A stretch of 64,000 nt of DNA from Oxytricha trifallax (taxonomy: Eukaryota > Ciliophora > Spirotrichea > Sporadotrichida > Oxytrichidae), in the NCBI GenBank assembly GCA_000711775.1, contig ARYC01017411.1:48618-112617 (forward strand), written 5' to 3'. Position numbers and translations under genes: made by a program. Every line of letters begins with the position of its first letter. Positions within the stretch are counted from its first letter, which is position 1. The notes under the pieces are model-generated. The model was given only the letters and a program-made list of their open reading frames with translations, ran no database searches and had not been told where the DNA came from. Of this stretch, positions 10,240 to 21,949 are shown piece after piece.

Positions 10240-11714
10240 TCATTCAAATCTAAAACTTATTTATAAACATTCATTCTTCCTTCTCTCGCACAAACTGTTG
10301 TCTTATCTATGCTTACTCTCTTGCAGCTACTCTGAATCAAGTCTACTGTATCAATAAGCAAGTCATGCATTAGGTGATACAGCAGCAGTTTCATGCAGTG
10401 AGTCTTAATTTAACTCCAATAGAATACGATTCCATTAAACTGTGGGCTATAGGGAATGTTATATACAGGAGTTATGTTTAACTCTTCATAAGCTTTCTTA
10501 GACTCCTTAGTCTTATGAACTGAGAGGTTGTCAACAAACAGGATGATCTCTTAATCGTTGTATTTATCTCTCAGCTTATGTAGGAACTCTATGTACTACT
10601 CTCGCTTAATAGAGCGAGGATGAATAACATAACTTTCTAAGCCAGAGTCTTCACTAATACCTGCTAAAATTGCATGGGTTACAACCTTTACTTTCTAATC
10701 GTAGACTTCTATATTATCATACTTCTTATACCAAGACTTGTTAATAAATGTGTTGAATGTAAACACAGCTTCATCAGCGTGTATGAGCTTGATGTTATTG
10801 TTAATTTACCTCTGCATTTAATCATATATATAGTTTAAATTATTACTATAAAATGGCATTGTAAAATCAATCACTCTCTTCACTCTGTTGACAGTCTTGA
10901 AAGTAATACCATTTCTTCTATAAATATTGGCTATAGTCTAAGGAGAGATACGCATGTCAGGAAACTTACGATGAAACATCACAGCTCGCTAGGCTAATGG
11001 AAGTGTGCCCAATACTTAAAAGTCTTCGAGTCGCAGAGGTAGTCAATATGGTGCTGTGAGAACTTTTATTTTCTAGCAGGATACTTTCAAGTGCCTGAAT
11101 TATAATGGTAAACAGCCAACAAGAAATGATACCTAACTGTTTAGGCTCTCTTTCTCAGGAGCTTTTCTATAGTTGCATAATTCATTACAGGTTTGACTAA
11201 GTCTATATTATTGTAGGAATACATTTGAAATTGGAAAATTATATTAAAATTAATTTATTTTATTTCAAATTAGTGGCAGTTAAAGTTGTCCAATTTGAAC
11301 GATCTTGGGCTCATTCGATAGAGAATTCAAAATTAGCTGGACTTTATTATTGGCGGTACTATTTTATCGCATCGAGGGAGCGAGATAACTTGAGTTTAAT
11401 TAAACTCATCTAAATTCATTAAATTATACCCTCACATTAAAGTCGAGTTATCTCGCTCCCTCGATGCGATAAAATAGTACCGCCAATAATAAAGTCCAGC
11501 TAATTTTGAATTCTCTATCGAATGAGCCCAAGATCGTTTAAATTGGCCAACTTTAACTGCCAAGATTTTGAATTATTATAAATTTAATTAAATTAATTTC
11601 CCAATTTCAAATGTATTCCTACAATAATACTTGTACCATACCTAAGCTTAAGCAGTAAATCTAAATATTACTCATCATAAATAGACCCTAAATTTCGCTA
11701 ATTTCTATTTCTCA
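10240..11714 (-). pseudogene. TBE-2 transposase pseudogene (catalytic Glu changed to Val)
   Basis: Minus strand from ATG 11714, interrupted by the foldback element (11211-11624). The first two catalytic Asp motifs (IHADEAVF, VDNLSVH) remain. The third reads GIVFYW, where TBE-1 and TBE-4 have GIEFYW, so the DDE triad is lost. It shares the codon-71 TGA with TBE-1 and TBE-4, and the normal stop is lost. It cannot encode an active enzyme. Confidence 0.9.
11211..11624. mobile_element. Foldback (MITE-like) element copy 1, TA target duplication
   Basis: 414 bp, almost entirely two long inverted arms around a short AT-rich centre. It begins TTGTAGGAATACATTTGA and ends with the complement. Internal arm motifs include ATTGGCGGTAC and GCGAGATAA. 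It is flanked by TA (11209-11210 and 11625-11626). Comparison with uninterrupted TBE copies (TATATTAATAC) shows exact insertion with TA duplication. No coding capacity. A second copy is at 44213-44640. Confidence 0.95.
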
Positions 11715-11821
11715 TTTTGTAAAATGGCCTAATTTCTATACTAACCCCAATAAGACCCCAACTATACCTACAAATCAAAGCACATATAAACCTCACTAAG
11801 GGGTTTTGGGGTTTTAATTTT

Positions 11822-12631
11822 ATAGCTGAGGAGACAAGAATTCTTTTGATTGATTTGCTAACAATCTGCTTAAAATCAGATAAATATCAATTCCTGCCCA
11901 AGTTAGGGGAAGTTTGCAGTATGGTATCTAAGGCAGCACTTGATGCTAACCCAGATATATTAAATTTATTTCCGATAAAATTTTAACAATAATGATTATG
12001 CAATATTTATATATAAAACTTTAAGATATGAAAGTGAAGGTAGCTTAATTTGCTGGTCTCTTAAATCGTGAACTTATTGAGAAAGTAGGAGGTTACATGA
12101 AAAACACTGTAATTTCTTTTGTAAAGAATCTCTAGCATTAAAACTCCAAAGTTAGAAAAGCGACTATATTAGGTCTTAAGGATGTTATTGTAAGTCGAGG
12201 AGCAGAGCCCTTCTTACAAGATGCCATTTAATATTTGACATAGGGTGATTTTACATTTATCAAATGTAAAGTTATTGTTTTAATAATTGAACAGCTGAAG
12301 TATTCCATGAATGACAGATCACAAGATGTGAGATTGAGTTTCTATGCTGATGTTCTCAATCACTGGCTCAACAACATGGAAATCAATAGTCTTATAATAC
12401 ATCATATTTATGATTTAAAAATCTCATCCATAATATAAAATATAACAAAGTCTTAAGGAGTATGATCCCATCCTAGTGCAATTCCTGTTAAACGGTGTGA
12501 CTGACGAGTATCCAGAAATCTAAAACAGATGCATTTCTATGCTGGAAGACCACGGCAAAAACATGAGAGACGCCTTGATCTAATTAGGAGAAGAAGACGC
12601 CAAGATGTAGAGTGGAGATGAAGAGCATTGA
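11822..12631 (+). CDS. DNAAF5: HEAT-repeat protein, C-terminal part, DNAAF5/HEATR2-like (two IESs)
   Basis: Three coding segments (about 11822-11958, 12024-12394, 12449-12631) give a HEAT-repeat protein. It starts AEETRILLIDLLTICLKSDKYQFLPKLGEVCSMV, continues with HQNSKVRKATILGLKDVIV, and ends LLNGVTDEYPEIQNRCISML...GDEEH and TGA. The pattern resembles the C-terminal half of the dynein axonemal assembly factor DNAAF5, which acts in the cytoplasm before dynein arms reach the cilium. Other HEAT proteins are not fully excluded. The N-terminal half is absent: upstream is TBE-2 and unrelated sequence, so earlier segments lie elsewhere in the germline. Confidence 0.65.
11953..12023 (+). other. IES in DNAAF5-like gene (pointer AGATAT)
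   Basis: 71 bp between AGATAT repeats (11953-11958 and 12024-12029). Excision joins LDANPD to MKVKVAQFAG in frame. Confidence 0.85.
12388..12448 (+). other. IES in DNAAF5-like gene (pointer AGTCTTA)
   Basis: 61 bp between AGTCTTA repeats (12388-12394 and 12449-12455). Excision joins NNMEINSL to KEYDPILVQFLL in frame. Confidence 0.88.
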
Positions 12632-13453
12632 TAGTTTTATTTAGAATTTTCTATAAAATATTTCAACAAATAAATTAAAGAGCTTACTTCCTAATTATTA
12701 TATATTTAATGATATGTTTTTTAGAGATTTTAATATTTATACCTAATAAAAATATGATTTTACCTCTTACTTACTATATCATTATTTTCTTTTCTAATAT
12801 TATTTTACTTCTATTTCAATGTCATTATTAATGATTAAAATAAATACATATCTCTCTTATTATACCTTATAGTAAATATCTCTATATATTTATTGACTTT
12901 ATTTTCAATTAATTTTTTTAATTTTTGATTGATAAAAATTTACTTAATTAATTTTACCAATTATAAATGATACCCAAATTTATATATCATCCATTGAGTG
13001 GATTATTTATGAATATTTTTATTTTAAATGAAAAACAAGTTGTTAACTCTCTTGTTTCCTACTTTTTTCCAAAATTTATTATATTTTGATATAGTTTATT
13101 TAAAATTAGCATTCATGAGTATTTTATTCTTGTAAATTTCTATTTTTAATTTTTTAGAATTATGGTTAAGATTGAAATTAAAATTTACTAACGAAATTAT
13201 TTACCAATTTAAATTCTATTTGTGAAATAGTATGCATATTATTCATATAAAATTTTAATTGGGAGATAATTAATGAGTCAAGTGAGTGAATATAATATAA
13301 AAAATGTGATGAATTTTACTAAAATTATTCTTGTAATTTAAGCTAAAGTGCTTTTCTCTTAATTAATTTTATAAGTCTTCACTAAAGTGTTTGAAAGGCT
13401 GCATTTTTTTTATATAATGTTATTTTCTGAGATATTGGAAAAGTTTTATATAT
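12632..13453. other. AT-rich intergenic region
   Basis: Very AT-rich, without a supported gene or repeat. It separates the convergent ends of the DNAAF5-like gene and the Gln-rich gene at 13454. Confidence 0.5.
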
Positions 13454-16139
13454 TCAAACGAAATCGTTGTCGCTCTAATAAGAGGCATTTTAACCTTAAT
13501 TTTAGTCTTGAGAAAGACACGAACACTGAGAGAGTCTAGCTTGCATTATTTATGCACGGGTTTCTGCTATGATAAATCTAGTTTTAGCAGTATAGAAGTT
13601 TGCAGCTGTTTAGTTTTTGTTGGCTTCCTCTTAAATCTCTGTACCTCTTTCTATCCTGTTCAATTATTCATCCATGTCGTTTCAAACTGCAAATAAGAAT
13701 AAAACTATAATTTATATGCATCCTAAATATTCAAAGAACTAAATAAAAATGTTATTATATTTTGTACCAAAAAAAATATAATTATAATAAAATCAAGGTT
13801 TTAATTGAGATTGTCTAAACTCAATTCCCTTCTCATTTTCATTTTACTCAGTGCTTCACTTTGATCTCCTTCAATCAAACTTTGCTACAATTTATCCTGA
13901 GGACCCTGAAATCCTTTTGGCATAACTTTACGATTCTAAGCGATAAAGTTTAAATTTTACCCACTGATGAGTTTAAGGGCGTTCTGCTAGTTCTTGTTTT
14001 TTGGTATGTTTTCATTACCATCGAGGAGGTCCTCCAAAATACTCTTTGAATTCTTAAATTTATTTTATTATTGATCTTCTTCAACCTATTCGAAAAGTGA
14101 CATCTAGTTAATCGAACTTTTGTTTTTTATGTGGGTTTATTGTAGTTGATTCTAAGACGATTGGAAGTTAGTTTTTTTGAATTGTGTTAGCTGATTTTGT
14201 TCTTGCTACTTCATTTAATTTTGATGCTTGGATCTTATCATATTGTTATCTTGATTTTTGTGCATTTCTATACAATTCATCTGTTCTTTTTCAAAATCAC
14301 AGAAACTTTAATAGAGTCAAAAAATTATTCTTTTTAATAAAGTTTAAGTTAATTTATAATTGATAATATTTTTTGTTAAAATATAGTCAGGTAAAATAAG
14401 AATCATATTAAATAAGAGTTATTCAAATTAATATTAGTTATTAGTTTTTAAGAAATTTTTTATCCCACTACTTTTTTGAATTTGGCTTAGAATCTTGCCC
14501 TGATTTACTCCTTATTTCATAATCTATGTGTTTTGCTGAGAATTTTTGTTGCTGTGAGGATTATTAATGTTATTGTTGAGCTATTTCTTATTCATAAATT
14601 AAGGATGTTTGAATAAGCACTCAAAATTTAGCAAATCTTGGTCATCAACTTGATGTACATCACTCAATTGTAAACTCTTCAAAATCGAGTTCTTGTAATT
14701 CTCAATATTTTGGGGAATAATTATTACACTAATAAATTTTATTTTCATTTATAACTTTAAAATCTTTCCTTTATAACAAATATATCTTGAATTAAAAAAA
14801 AAAAAGTAACAAATAAATATACATCGTTTATCTAATATAATCTTTATATATTTTAGATAAAAAAATGAATGACTTATTTTATTTAAAAAGGAAACTTTAA
14901 AATTATACTATATGACGTTTTTTGTTTGCTCATTTTTTTTAGTATTAGTATAAGACAATAAAATAAATATATATTACTGAAAAGTTTATAGTAAATCTTG
15001 GTTTACAATTTTCTCAACTACATTTACATCTCCCATATTTTTATTGATATTTGAGTATTGACAAAATTTGTTTAGTGTATGATTGACTATGCATTACAAT
15101 TGATTTATGGTGCTATAAAGAAATTTAGGATAAAAGGGAACTTACATCGATTCATCACCATCCGCATGCATGAATTCTAGAGCTGTTTCAATAAAATCCA
15201 AGATTTACTTAAGCGCTTAATTGCCTTCTTGACAAATTCTGCTGTCATTAAAATTTTACTATTCAAAAATTTGAATATCCTAATGTAACTATATTTCAAT
15301 ATTTTAAGGACAATTTTCTATAGTGATGGTATTTTATATACTAATTTGATTTTAAATTTAATTAGAGTTAGGTAAACCACTATCAAGATCCAAATTCTGC
15401 TAGACATTGCTTGCACTTAATTGAATAAAGCGAAGAATTTAGAGTAAGCACTCAAAAGTTTATGATGTAACTTCACTCTTAATGGTAATTCTAAGGTCTT
15501 CACCTAGTTGAATTTACTCTGATAATTAAAAAAGAAACTCATCAAGAACCTGCCCCTATTTAGTTGAATTTTAAAGATTATAGAAAATAATTATAATACA
15601 ATTACTGCAAAAAAAATGTAAGATATAACCAAAAATCATTTTAAATCAAAATATTATACATTTTCAAGGTATTAGCTTACTATCTTGAGGTAATCTTTTC
15701 AAATTTTAATGAATATGTAAATTATGAATCAATTTTTTATAAGTTCTCAAAATTGTACTTTTAATTAATAAGTAATTATTTAATTCAAAATTTGATAAAA
15801 ATTTACTAATTGAATATTCTTGCACATTGTGTTTTGCTAGTTCTATAATTTATCTTAACCTCTATTCATGTTTATCTACCAAAATTCAGCATCATACATG
15901 TTGCCTTTGATGACAAATTCATTTATCTCTTGCTAATTTGATTTCCTATTAAGAATCATAGATTACTGAGACTTCTAGAAATTTCTACCTAGATCAGATT
16001 ATCTCAAGGCTGAGTGACTTTAGGACTAGCCTAACTTATCATCAGATTGTTGCGAAAAGAGATTTTAGTTGATCATAGGTTTAATTGAAAGATTGTTTGA
16101 AATAGCGCCCACTCTTTTTTTCTCAACAAGAGAAACCAT
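13454..16139 (-). CDS. Gln/Asn-rich protein of unknown function (multi-segment)
   Basis: Minus strand from ATG 16139 (MVSLVEKKRVGAISNNLSIK) to TGA 13454-13456 (...SYQSDNDFV). Open segments lie at about 16139-15800, 15540-15360, 15250-15135, 14720-14440, 14320-13780 and 13690-13454, separated by AT-rich gaps that are IESs or introns. One segment (ILDFIETALEFMHADGDESM) ends at a GTAAGT donor. The last part looks coiled-coil (RIERGTEIQEEANKNQTAANFYTAK is the core). No recognisable domain. Segment joins were not all resolved. Confidence 0.55.
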
Positions 16140-16399
16140 AGAATTTAGTCAAAATATTTTACTTAGTGAGGTAATTTATTAAATTAAGTGATTATTAATT
16201 ATAAATCTATATTAAAGTTGTTTATCCATAACTTTTCGATATAAAATATGAAAATAATTTAGCTCAAACAAAAATTTAATTAATTCCCTCTATTTAAAAT
16301 TTGAAAAAGCTTAATTTATGAATCAAAATATAAATTTTAATAAAATAAACATTTATCATATCTGATTAATTATTTATTTTACTTATTGTTCAATTTAAA

Positions 16400-17668
16400 A
16401 CCAAATATTAATTGCTCGTCCAGTTAATTCGAAATTATGTTCCCTTGAGATTATTTGAATTAGTTGTCCGAAATCCTTTGTGCATTGCTACTACTGGGAT
16501 TTTAAAAATCCTGATGAAACTTTCTACCTCCGCTGAATACTTAGTCTTCATTCTACATGCTTTGATTTTATTTACCAGTGGCATTCAATATAAATAAATA
16601 ATTAACTTTATTGTGTATTTATCATAATAAAACAAAAAAATGTTTATCCATAATCTACGACAAATATGTTTACTAAATGTATACTTTTTAATTAATAATT
16701 TCATCATTTAAATATTAAAAGCTATAATGATATTTGAACTCTAAAAATATTTAAATAATTTATAAATATATGATTGAAAAAAGCTCTTAATTTGTTAATC
16801 ATGCTATTTAGCCTTTCAATATAATGCCTTAAATATGAAATAAACGGTTATTTATTCTTTGACTAAATTGTGAAAATATTTATTTACAAATTTATAGATG
16901 TCAAATTATAATTATTCAACCAACAATCTATTTTATTATTGCATTATTTATATATATATATATATATAATTATATATTTTAAGAATTTAATTTTTAAAAT
17001 TTTATTTAGAGTTCACAATATATTGTGTTTCTTTTTATCAATACAATAGCTATTATAAAATGGCATTCATAAATTTAATATTTAAATTTTAGCATAGAAT
17101 TTCCACTTACCTAATAAAAAATCCATAAATTTAATACTTTATTTAATTTATATTTTAGATTTACTAAGGCGTTAGATTGTATCACATCCTCATCATCCTA
17201 ATCAAGCCTTTTAGAAATTGAATCATCACCATCATCATCTTCCTCTTCTAAACTGTCGAATTCTACAGAGTCTTACTTTTTATTTGCAAAGATTGGTTAT
17301 AAGCAGAGACGCTTAGGTTGATAATAATTACTGAAATGCTCTTTCTTGAGAGACTTTTGTCTAGGAAATAGAAGACTCTGTTCTGAAGAATAAATATCCT
17401 CAACTTCTTCATGCTCTTAAACTTTGTCCACTGCATCTTAAGGTAAGATTTCCTCAACTGAACTATCATATTCGATCTCAGCATCCAACTGAGATTACTG
17501 CTAGTTTAGGTTATCTCTTGGTTTCCTTCCCCTAGAACCTCTTTTCCTAGAAGCATTTGCTTGATCTTAAGGCTGCTTCTATTTTCGAATACCTTTACTT
17601 TTTAAAGATGCCTACTTTTAATCACCTTCTTAAATCTATTCAATGTTTGTTTTCTTTTTTCTTCCCAT
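16400..17668 (-). CDS. Acidic/basic low-complexity protein with AT-hook-like motif
   Basis: Minus strand from ATG 17668 (MGRKKKTNIEQ). An early basic stretch RKRGSRGRKPRDN resembles an AT-hook (GRKP core). It is followed by Gln-rich sequence and an acidic run (SLEEEDDDGDD). The first open segment runs to about 17115, and another minus-strand segment at about 16590-16400 (GGRKFHQDFQNPSSSNAQRI) probably continues the gene. A nuclear DNA-binding role is only a suggestion. Confidence 0.5.
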
Positions 17669-17671
17669 AAT

Positions 17672-18213
17672 TAGTTAAGTTAATTTATAATAATTGACCA
17701 ATTATTGTACAAAAATAATAATTTTATTATAACTTTTAATTAAAAATTATAAATATAATAAAATTTTAAGAATACAAGAAATATATTTCATTTGATAATA
17801 TATATATTATTTTTATAATTTCAAATTTAATGTTTTTTACTAATTATCTTTAAAATTCAAATCACTTATTTTAGTATTAAATTCATGATGTTCTTAAATA
17901 TTCAAATATTATTATAGAAAAAACATAGTTTAATAATAGAGAAAAATTCTTTATTAATAGACTAAATTTAAAGTAATATTACTCAATTTTATTTTAGTGA
18001 GAAGTATTTATAAGAAAATATTTATAAGAATCTTAAAGTGATAAAAAGTTAATAAAACTTAGAATTCTAAGTTTTTAATTAAAAAAATATTTAAATGCAT
18101 TATTTATTGAGAAAAAATTATATATAAATTAGTCTCTATAAAAATAATAATGCCAGTTTCATGATTGATAGAAAATATATTAATAAATTATATTGGGAAA
18201 ATGTACATGCTTG
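17672..18213. other. AT-rich intergenic region
   Basis: No supported gene; runs up to the edge of duplication copy 2 at about 18214. Confidence 0.5.
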
Positions 18214-19619
18214 CTCATAAATATCCTCTGAACTAAACTATATAGCATAAATATTATAAAATATGTCCTATTTGATAAATTTACCTGACTGACATATTCC
18301 AAATTTCTGCACAAACTTCTACTATTGTGACTGGCTATAACTTTCTCAATCCTGAACTGGAACTCTTGATGCTTCTGTTTCAAGTAGGCAGAACTCATGT
18401 TTTGTTCATCGGTAAGAAAGAGTTGGTCATGCTTCATCGAGGATAAATGAGCTTGGTCAGGGAACTTCAAGAAATTGTTATGATGTTCTGTGTCTATGGT
18501 CATGTTAGAATGGTTGACATTTTCTTGATCATTGAAGTCACAGCATGCTTTCTCATGATTGATTTACTAAGAGTGGCTTGCATTTGAAACCATAGTGCGA
18601 AATTGACCCCATGCACGCAATAGATTTGGTTAATGAGGAACAGCACAGGAAGTATCGCAAAAGTATACTTCCAAGATTTTTGAGGAGTCAGGGTTGAACT
18701 TATCAATGACTTGAGAGTTCTAGTTTGGAACACTCTCATCCAACTTCATTCTCTTTTGAGTCATGCTCTCGATGCTAAGATACTCATTGAAATTATAATT
18801 CAAATTGCATTAAATCAATTAAGGTTGAAAGATATAATAATAATAAATTAAGTTTTTGATTTTAGTATTTACCGATGAGTGATTTCAACTCGAAAGAAGA
18901 GTTTCTGGCTCAGAATATATAGTCTTTTTTACAAGATATTCAAGACTAGGAGTATCTTAGCATTAAATTAAGTTGCTTTAGTATTATACTTAATAGCTTG
19001 ATGCGATATTTATCTTTTGAGGGAAGCTTCCTCCCTTAACACTATAATTTCTTTTATTAGCTAAAAATTATAGAAAAAGCATAAATCACTACTTCAATTT
19101 TCTCCACGTTTAATAAGCAACTTTTTGAATAATATAAAAAACTAATCTCTTTAAAAATTAATAGCTATAAAATAGATTATTGTTTTAATCAACAATAAAT
19201 GTAATTTCAATACAAATTATCTTAATCTTATAAAGAAATGAGAATCAAATGATGGTTTAAATAAGTTAAAATTTATATTTATTTAAAGTGACAAAAATAT
19301 GAAACAAATTAATAATTTTTTATTAAGCTGGAAACTCTTCCCCTAATCTTTTTTATAACGTATATACACAAATCTGTAGATTATAATAGATAAAACTTGT
19401 TGTAAATTAATTTCTAACCTAATTACTTATATTAATATAATTAAACTTTGTTACCGAAGCACTTCATATAATGTTGAATTAACTATAAAATCTTTGAACT
19501 GTTTGGCAGCATTCAATAATTTCTTTCACAAACTTCACCCTTAATGAACCTATAAGCTGATTGAGTTGATTGATCTAAGAGCCATTAAATAAATACGACT
19601 ATCCTTCAAAATTTAGATT
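18214..19619. repeat. Segmental duplication, copy 2 (TBE-free)
   Basis: Matches 1790-2383 plus 6503-7318. ATT at 18809-18811 is the empty site of TBE-1. ATT at 19617-19619 marks where homology to copy 1 ends, at the left end of TBE-2. Confidence 0.92.
18284..18764 (-). CDS. Unknown protein, duplicated gene copy 2 (first segment)
   Basis: Same first segment as at 1861-2340: ATG 18764, MTQKRMKLDESVPN... to a possible AG|GTAAAT donor at about 18284. In the last half every residue up to the donor is identical between copies. Homology ends at about 18214, so the downstream segments present next to copy 1 are missing here. Confidence 0.5.
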
Positions 19620-21190
19620 CTAAACTCAATGCAGACAGTTCATTCAATGTAGAGCTAGGTTTGGAGAAGAAATAATTAATAGCTATCTTATGATTGAAGC
19701 ACTCATTTAACTCAATGAGAGAATTTAATTTATGGATTTCAATTATAAATTAAATCTATAAAAGACCGATGTGAAACTAAATTAATGAGTCCCTTTGCTC
19801 ACTGGCTTTGAGAATGTTTCAATGCACCGATTATATTTCTAAACTCCAGTTAGAGTAAACCAGCAATGCTTGATAAGCTGAACTCCCCAGATTCCATGAC
19901 TTTACCTTCGTTTCTTTACTGCAATTAACTGTTCTAGTCATTGCTTGAGCTTGACCTCAAAGTCATAGTTTTAGCTGCTCTCTTTTAAGTAGAAGGATTA
20001 GTGTTAACAGTAGTCTCTTGCTTAATCAAAGGAGCTTAGTTGTAAATAGATGGTAGTATAGGTTTCCTGGGCAGTGCTAATCTTTGGCACCTCACATCCT
20101 TCTCCATCTATGCAAGTAGTTATTGTCATAAAATTTGGAAAGTTAAAATAAATCACTTGAGCAATTGTTACTGAAATAATTTACAAATTTTACTATGATT
20201 AAAATACTTCACTGATTCAGATGTGACAAACCTCTAATCCACATTAATCAATCTTCTCTCGCATTCGTTTAGATACTAATGATAATTTTCCTGATTTATG
20301 AAAACCTTAACATCATCATTAAATGCTTCTTTCCTTTGTTAAACAATCAGAGAGTCGTTTTACTGAATGTCTGTGTTCGCTTATAATAAATAATTAGAAT
20401 GAAGATTGTAATTTAAAAAAAAAAGATTTTGTACTTTATATATGAATAATTATTTTTATTTTTCTATATGAATTTTGAATTGAAATAACCATATTCAATT
20501 TAAAATTTTCATCTCATCCCCAGATCTTTGGAAATAATTTATATAAGTTATAGTTGAAAAGCTTTTGCAGTTCTTTTGCTGTTTTATAAGCACTTGATCC
20601 AATGGCTAGAGAGAACTCAGCGGCCTTTTTGTTCTTATCTTGCAACTTTGCAACTGCACAACTTTGAATAAAATCTTTACAGTAAGCAGAAAGCAGATAG
20701 TTTAGAATAGCACACATCATGTTGAAATGAGATTTCTCTCTTACAAGCTGTTTCTGTTGGTCATCAGGCTTCTAAAATCATATAAAGTTAAAATTTCTTG
20801 CAATAAAAATTTGTGTTAGATTGGAAATTTCTTTAATTAAATAAATTAAAAGCTAAGAAGATTGTTTGGATTTGGAGGAGTTTTACTACTAGCCTCTTGT
20901 TTTTCCAGAATCTTTTGAAGGCACGATATCTGGATCACTCTTAATGTCTGATAATTGAATAAATTTCTTGTCCAGCTTTTTGGAGAGCTTCAGCAGTATT
21001 ATCATTTAAATATTTCATATATAATTCTATAGATTAATGAAAAGTAAAATACTTAATTTTACAATACCTTGATGTGTTTGCATCTGTGTTAAGAAACTTA
21101 TTTTCCAAGATCAAGTCTAATCTAGTCTGGTCTCTGCAATACTTGCTCATCAATCTAGTCAAATACTTGAAGTTTAATATTGTCGGAATA
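19606..21190 (-). CDS. Unknown protein, multi-segment gene ending ...SLESKF
   Basis: Minus-strand open segments at about 21190-21070 (KYLTRLMSKYCRDQTRLDL), 21010-20870, 20770-20514 (MMCAILNYLLSAYCKDFIQS), 20110-19800 (Gln/Ser-rich) and 19730-19606 (ECFNHKIAINYFFSKPSST to ...LESKF and TGA). Alternating AT-rich gaps are probable IESs or introns. No domain recognised. The last five codons also lie at 7305-7318 in duplication copy 1, cut off there by TBE-2. Confidence 0.5.
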
Positions 21191-21199
21191 CATTTAAAC

Positions 21200-21900
21200 T
21201 TAGAATTTTTAAATTCAATTTAAACAAATATTAACAAAATATTAAAGAGTAAAACTTAACCACTCGTATAAGTGTTCATATTTCATAAAATTTAGAGTAA
21301 AATATTTAAATAATTTTAAACTTTCATTGATGAGATAAACTAATTCTGCATATTTATAATGAAAAAATATATACGAATGACCAAAGACTCTTACAATTTT
21401 AAAAAACAAACCTCTATATATTTGTAATAATTTTGATATAATATATTTTTTGAAATTTGAATTTATTTATTCAATAATAAATTAATAGCCCATTTTAATT
21501 ATAATTTAAAATAAATCTCTCATTTTATGTTGATTGTAACTATTATTATATAAGTGTAGAGAGACAAAGATTAAAAACCATAAATGAATATAGAAAATGA
21601 CTCAAAGATTTAAGAAAGTATGCAGTCTGAAGTTTTTAATGTTAACAAAAGATTAGAAATATTTTGAAAAATATAGAATAAACTTTTTTAATTTATATTT
21701 TCAAAATAGCTCTATTGATTAAACAAATCTATGGTTAATAATAATGAATTTTCTCATTTAAATTATTATACAGAAATCTTTTAGAAAATATTAATTATTT
21801 AAAAACAATAACACTAATACATTTATTTATTTTTATTTAGTTTGTCATATATAATGACATAATACTTAACAAAAATTCAAAATATATTTAATACTTATTT
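21200..21900. other. AT-rich intergenic region
   Basis: No supported coding frame, RNA gene or repeat. Confidence 0.4.
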
Positions 21901-21949
21901 TAATAGTTTTGAGATTGATTTTTGGAATTTCTAAATTTTTATACTTTTC

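Larger units (their letters stand above)
7319..11816 (-). mobile_element. TBE-2: decayed TBE carrying a foldback element
   Basis: Starts CAAAACCCCAAAACCCC at 7319 after ATT. It ends GGGGTTTTGGGGTTTT plus A (final G mutated to A) at 11816, followed by ATT (11817-11819). At 4.5 kb it is longer than the other copies because a 414-bp foldback element sits in the transposase N-terminal region. All three genes are broken. Transposase and 57-kDa genes are on the minus strand, the 22-kDa gene on the plus strand. Confidence 0.96.

Noticed and set aside
16940..16975. (AT)n stretch as a regulatory element
   Set aside because: Simple dinucleotide repeat in AT-rich DNA; no further evidence of function.
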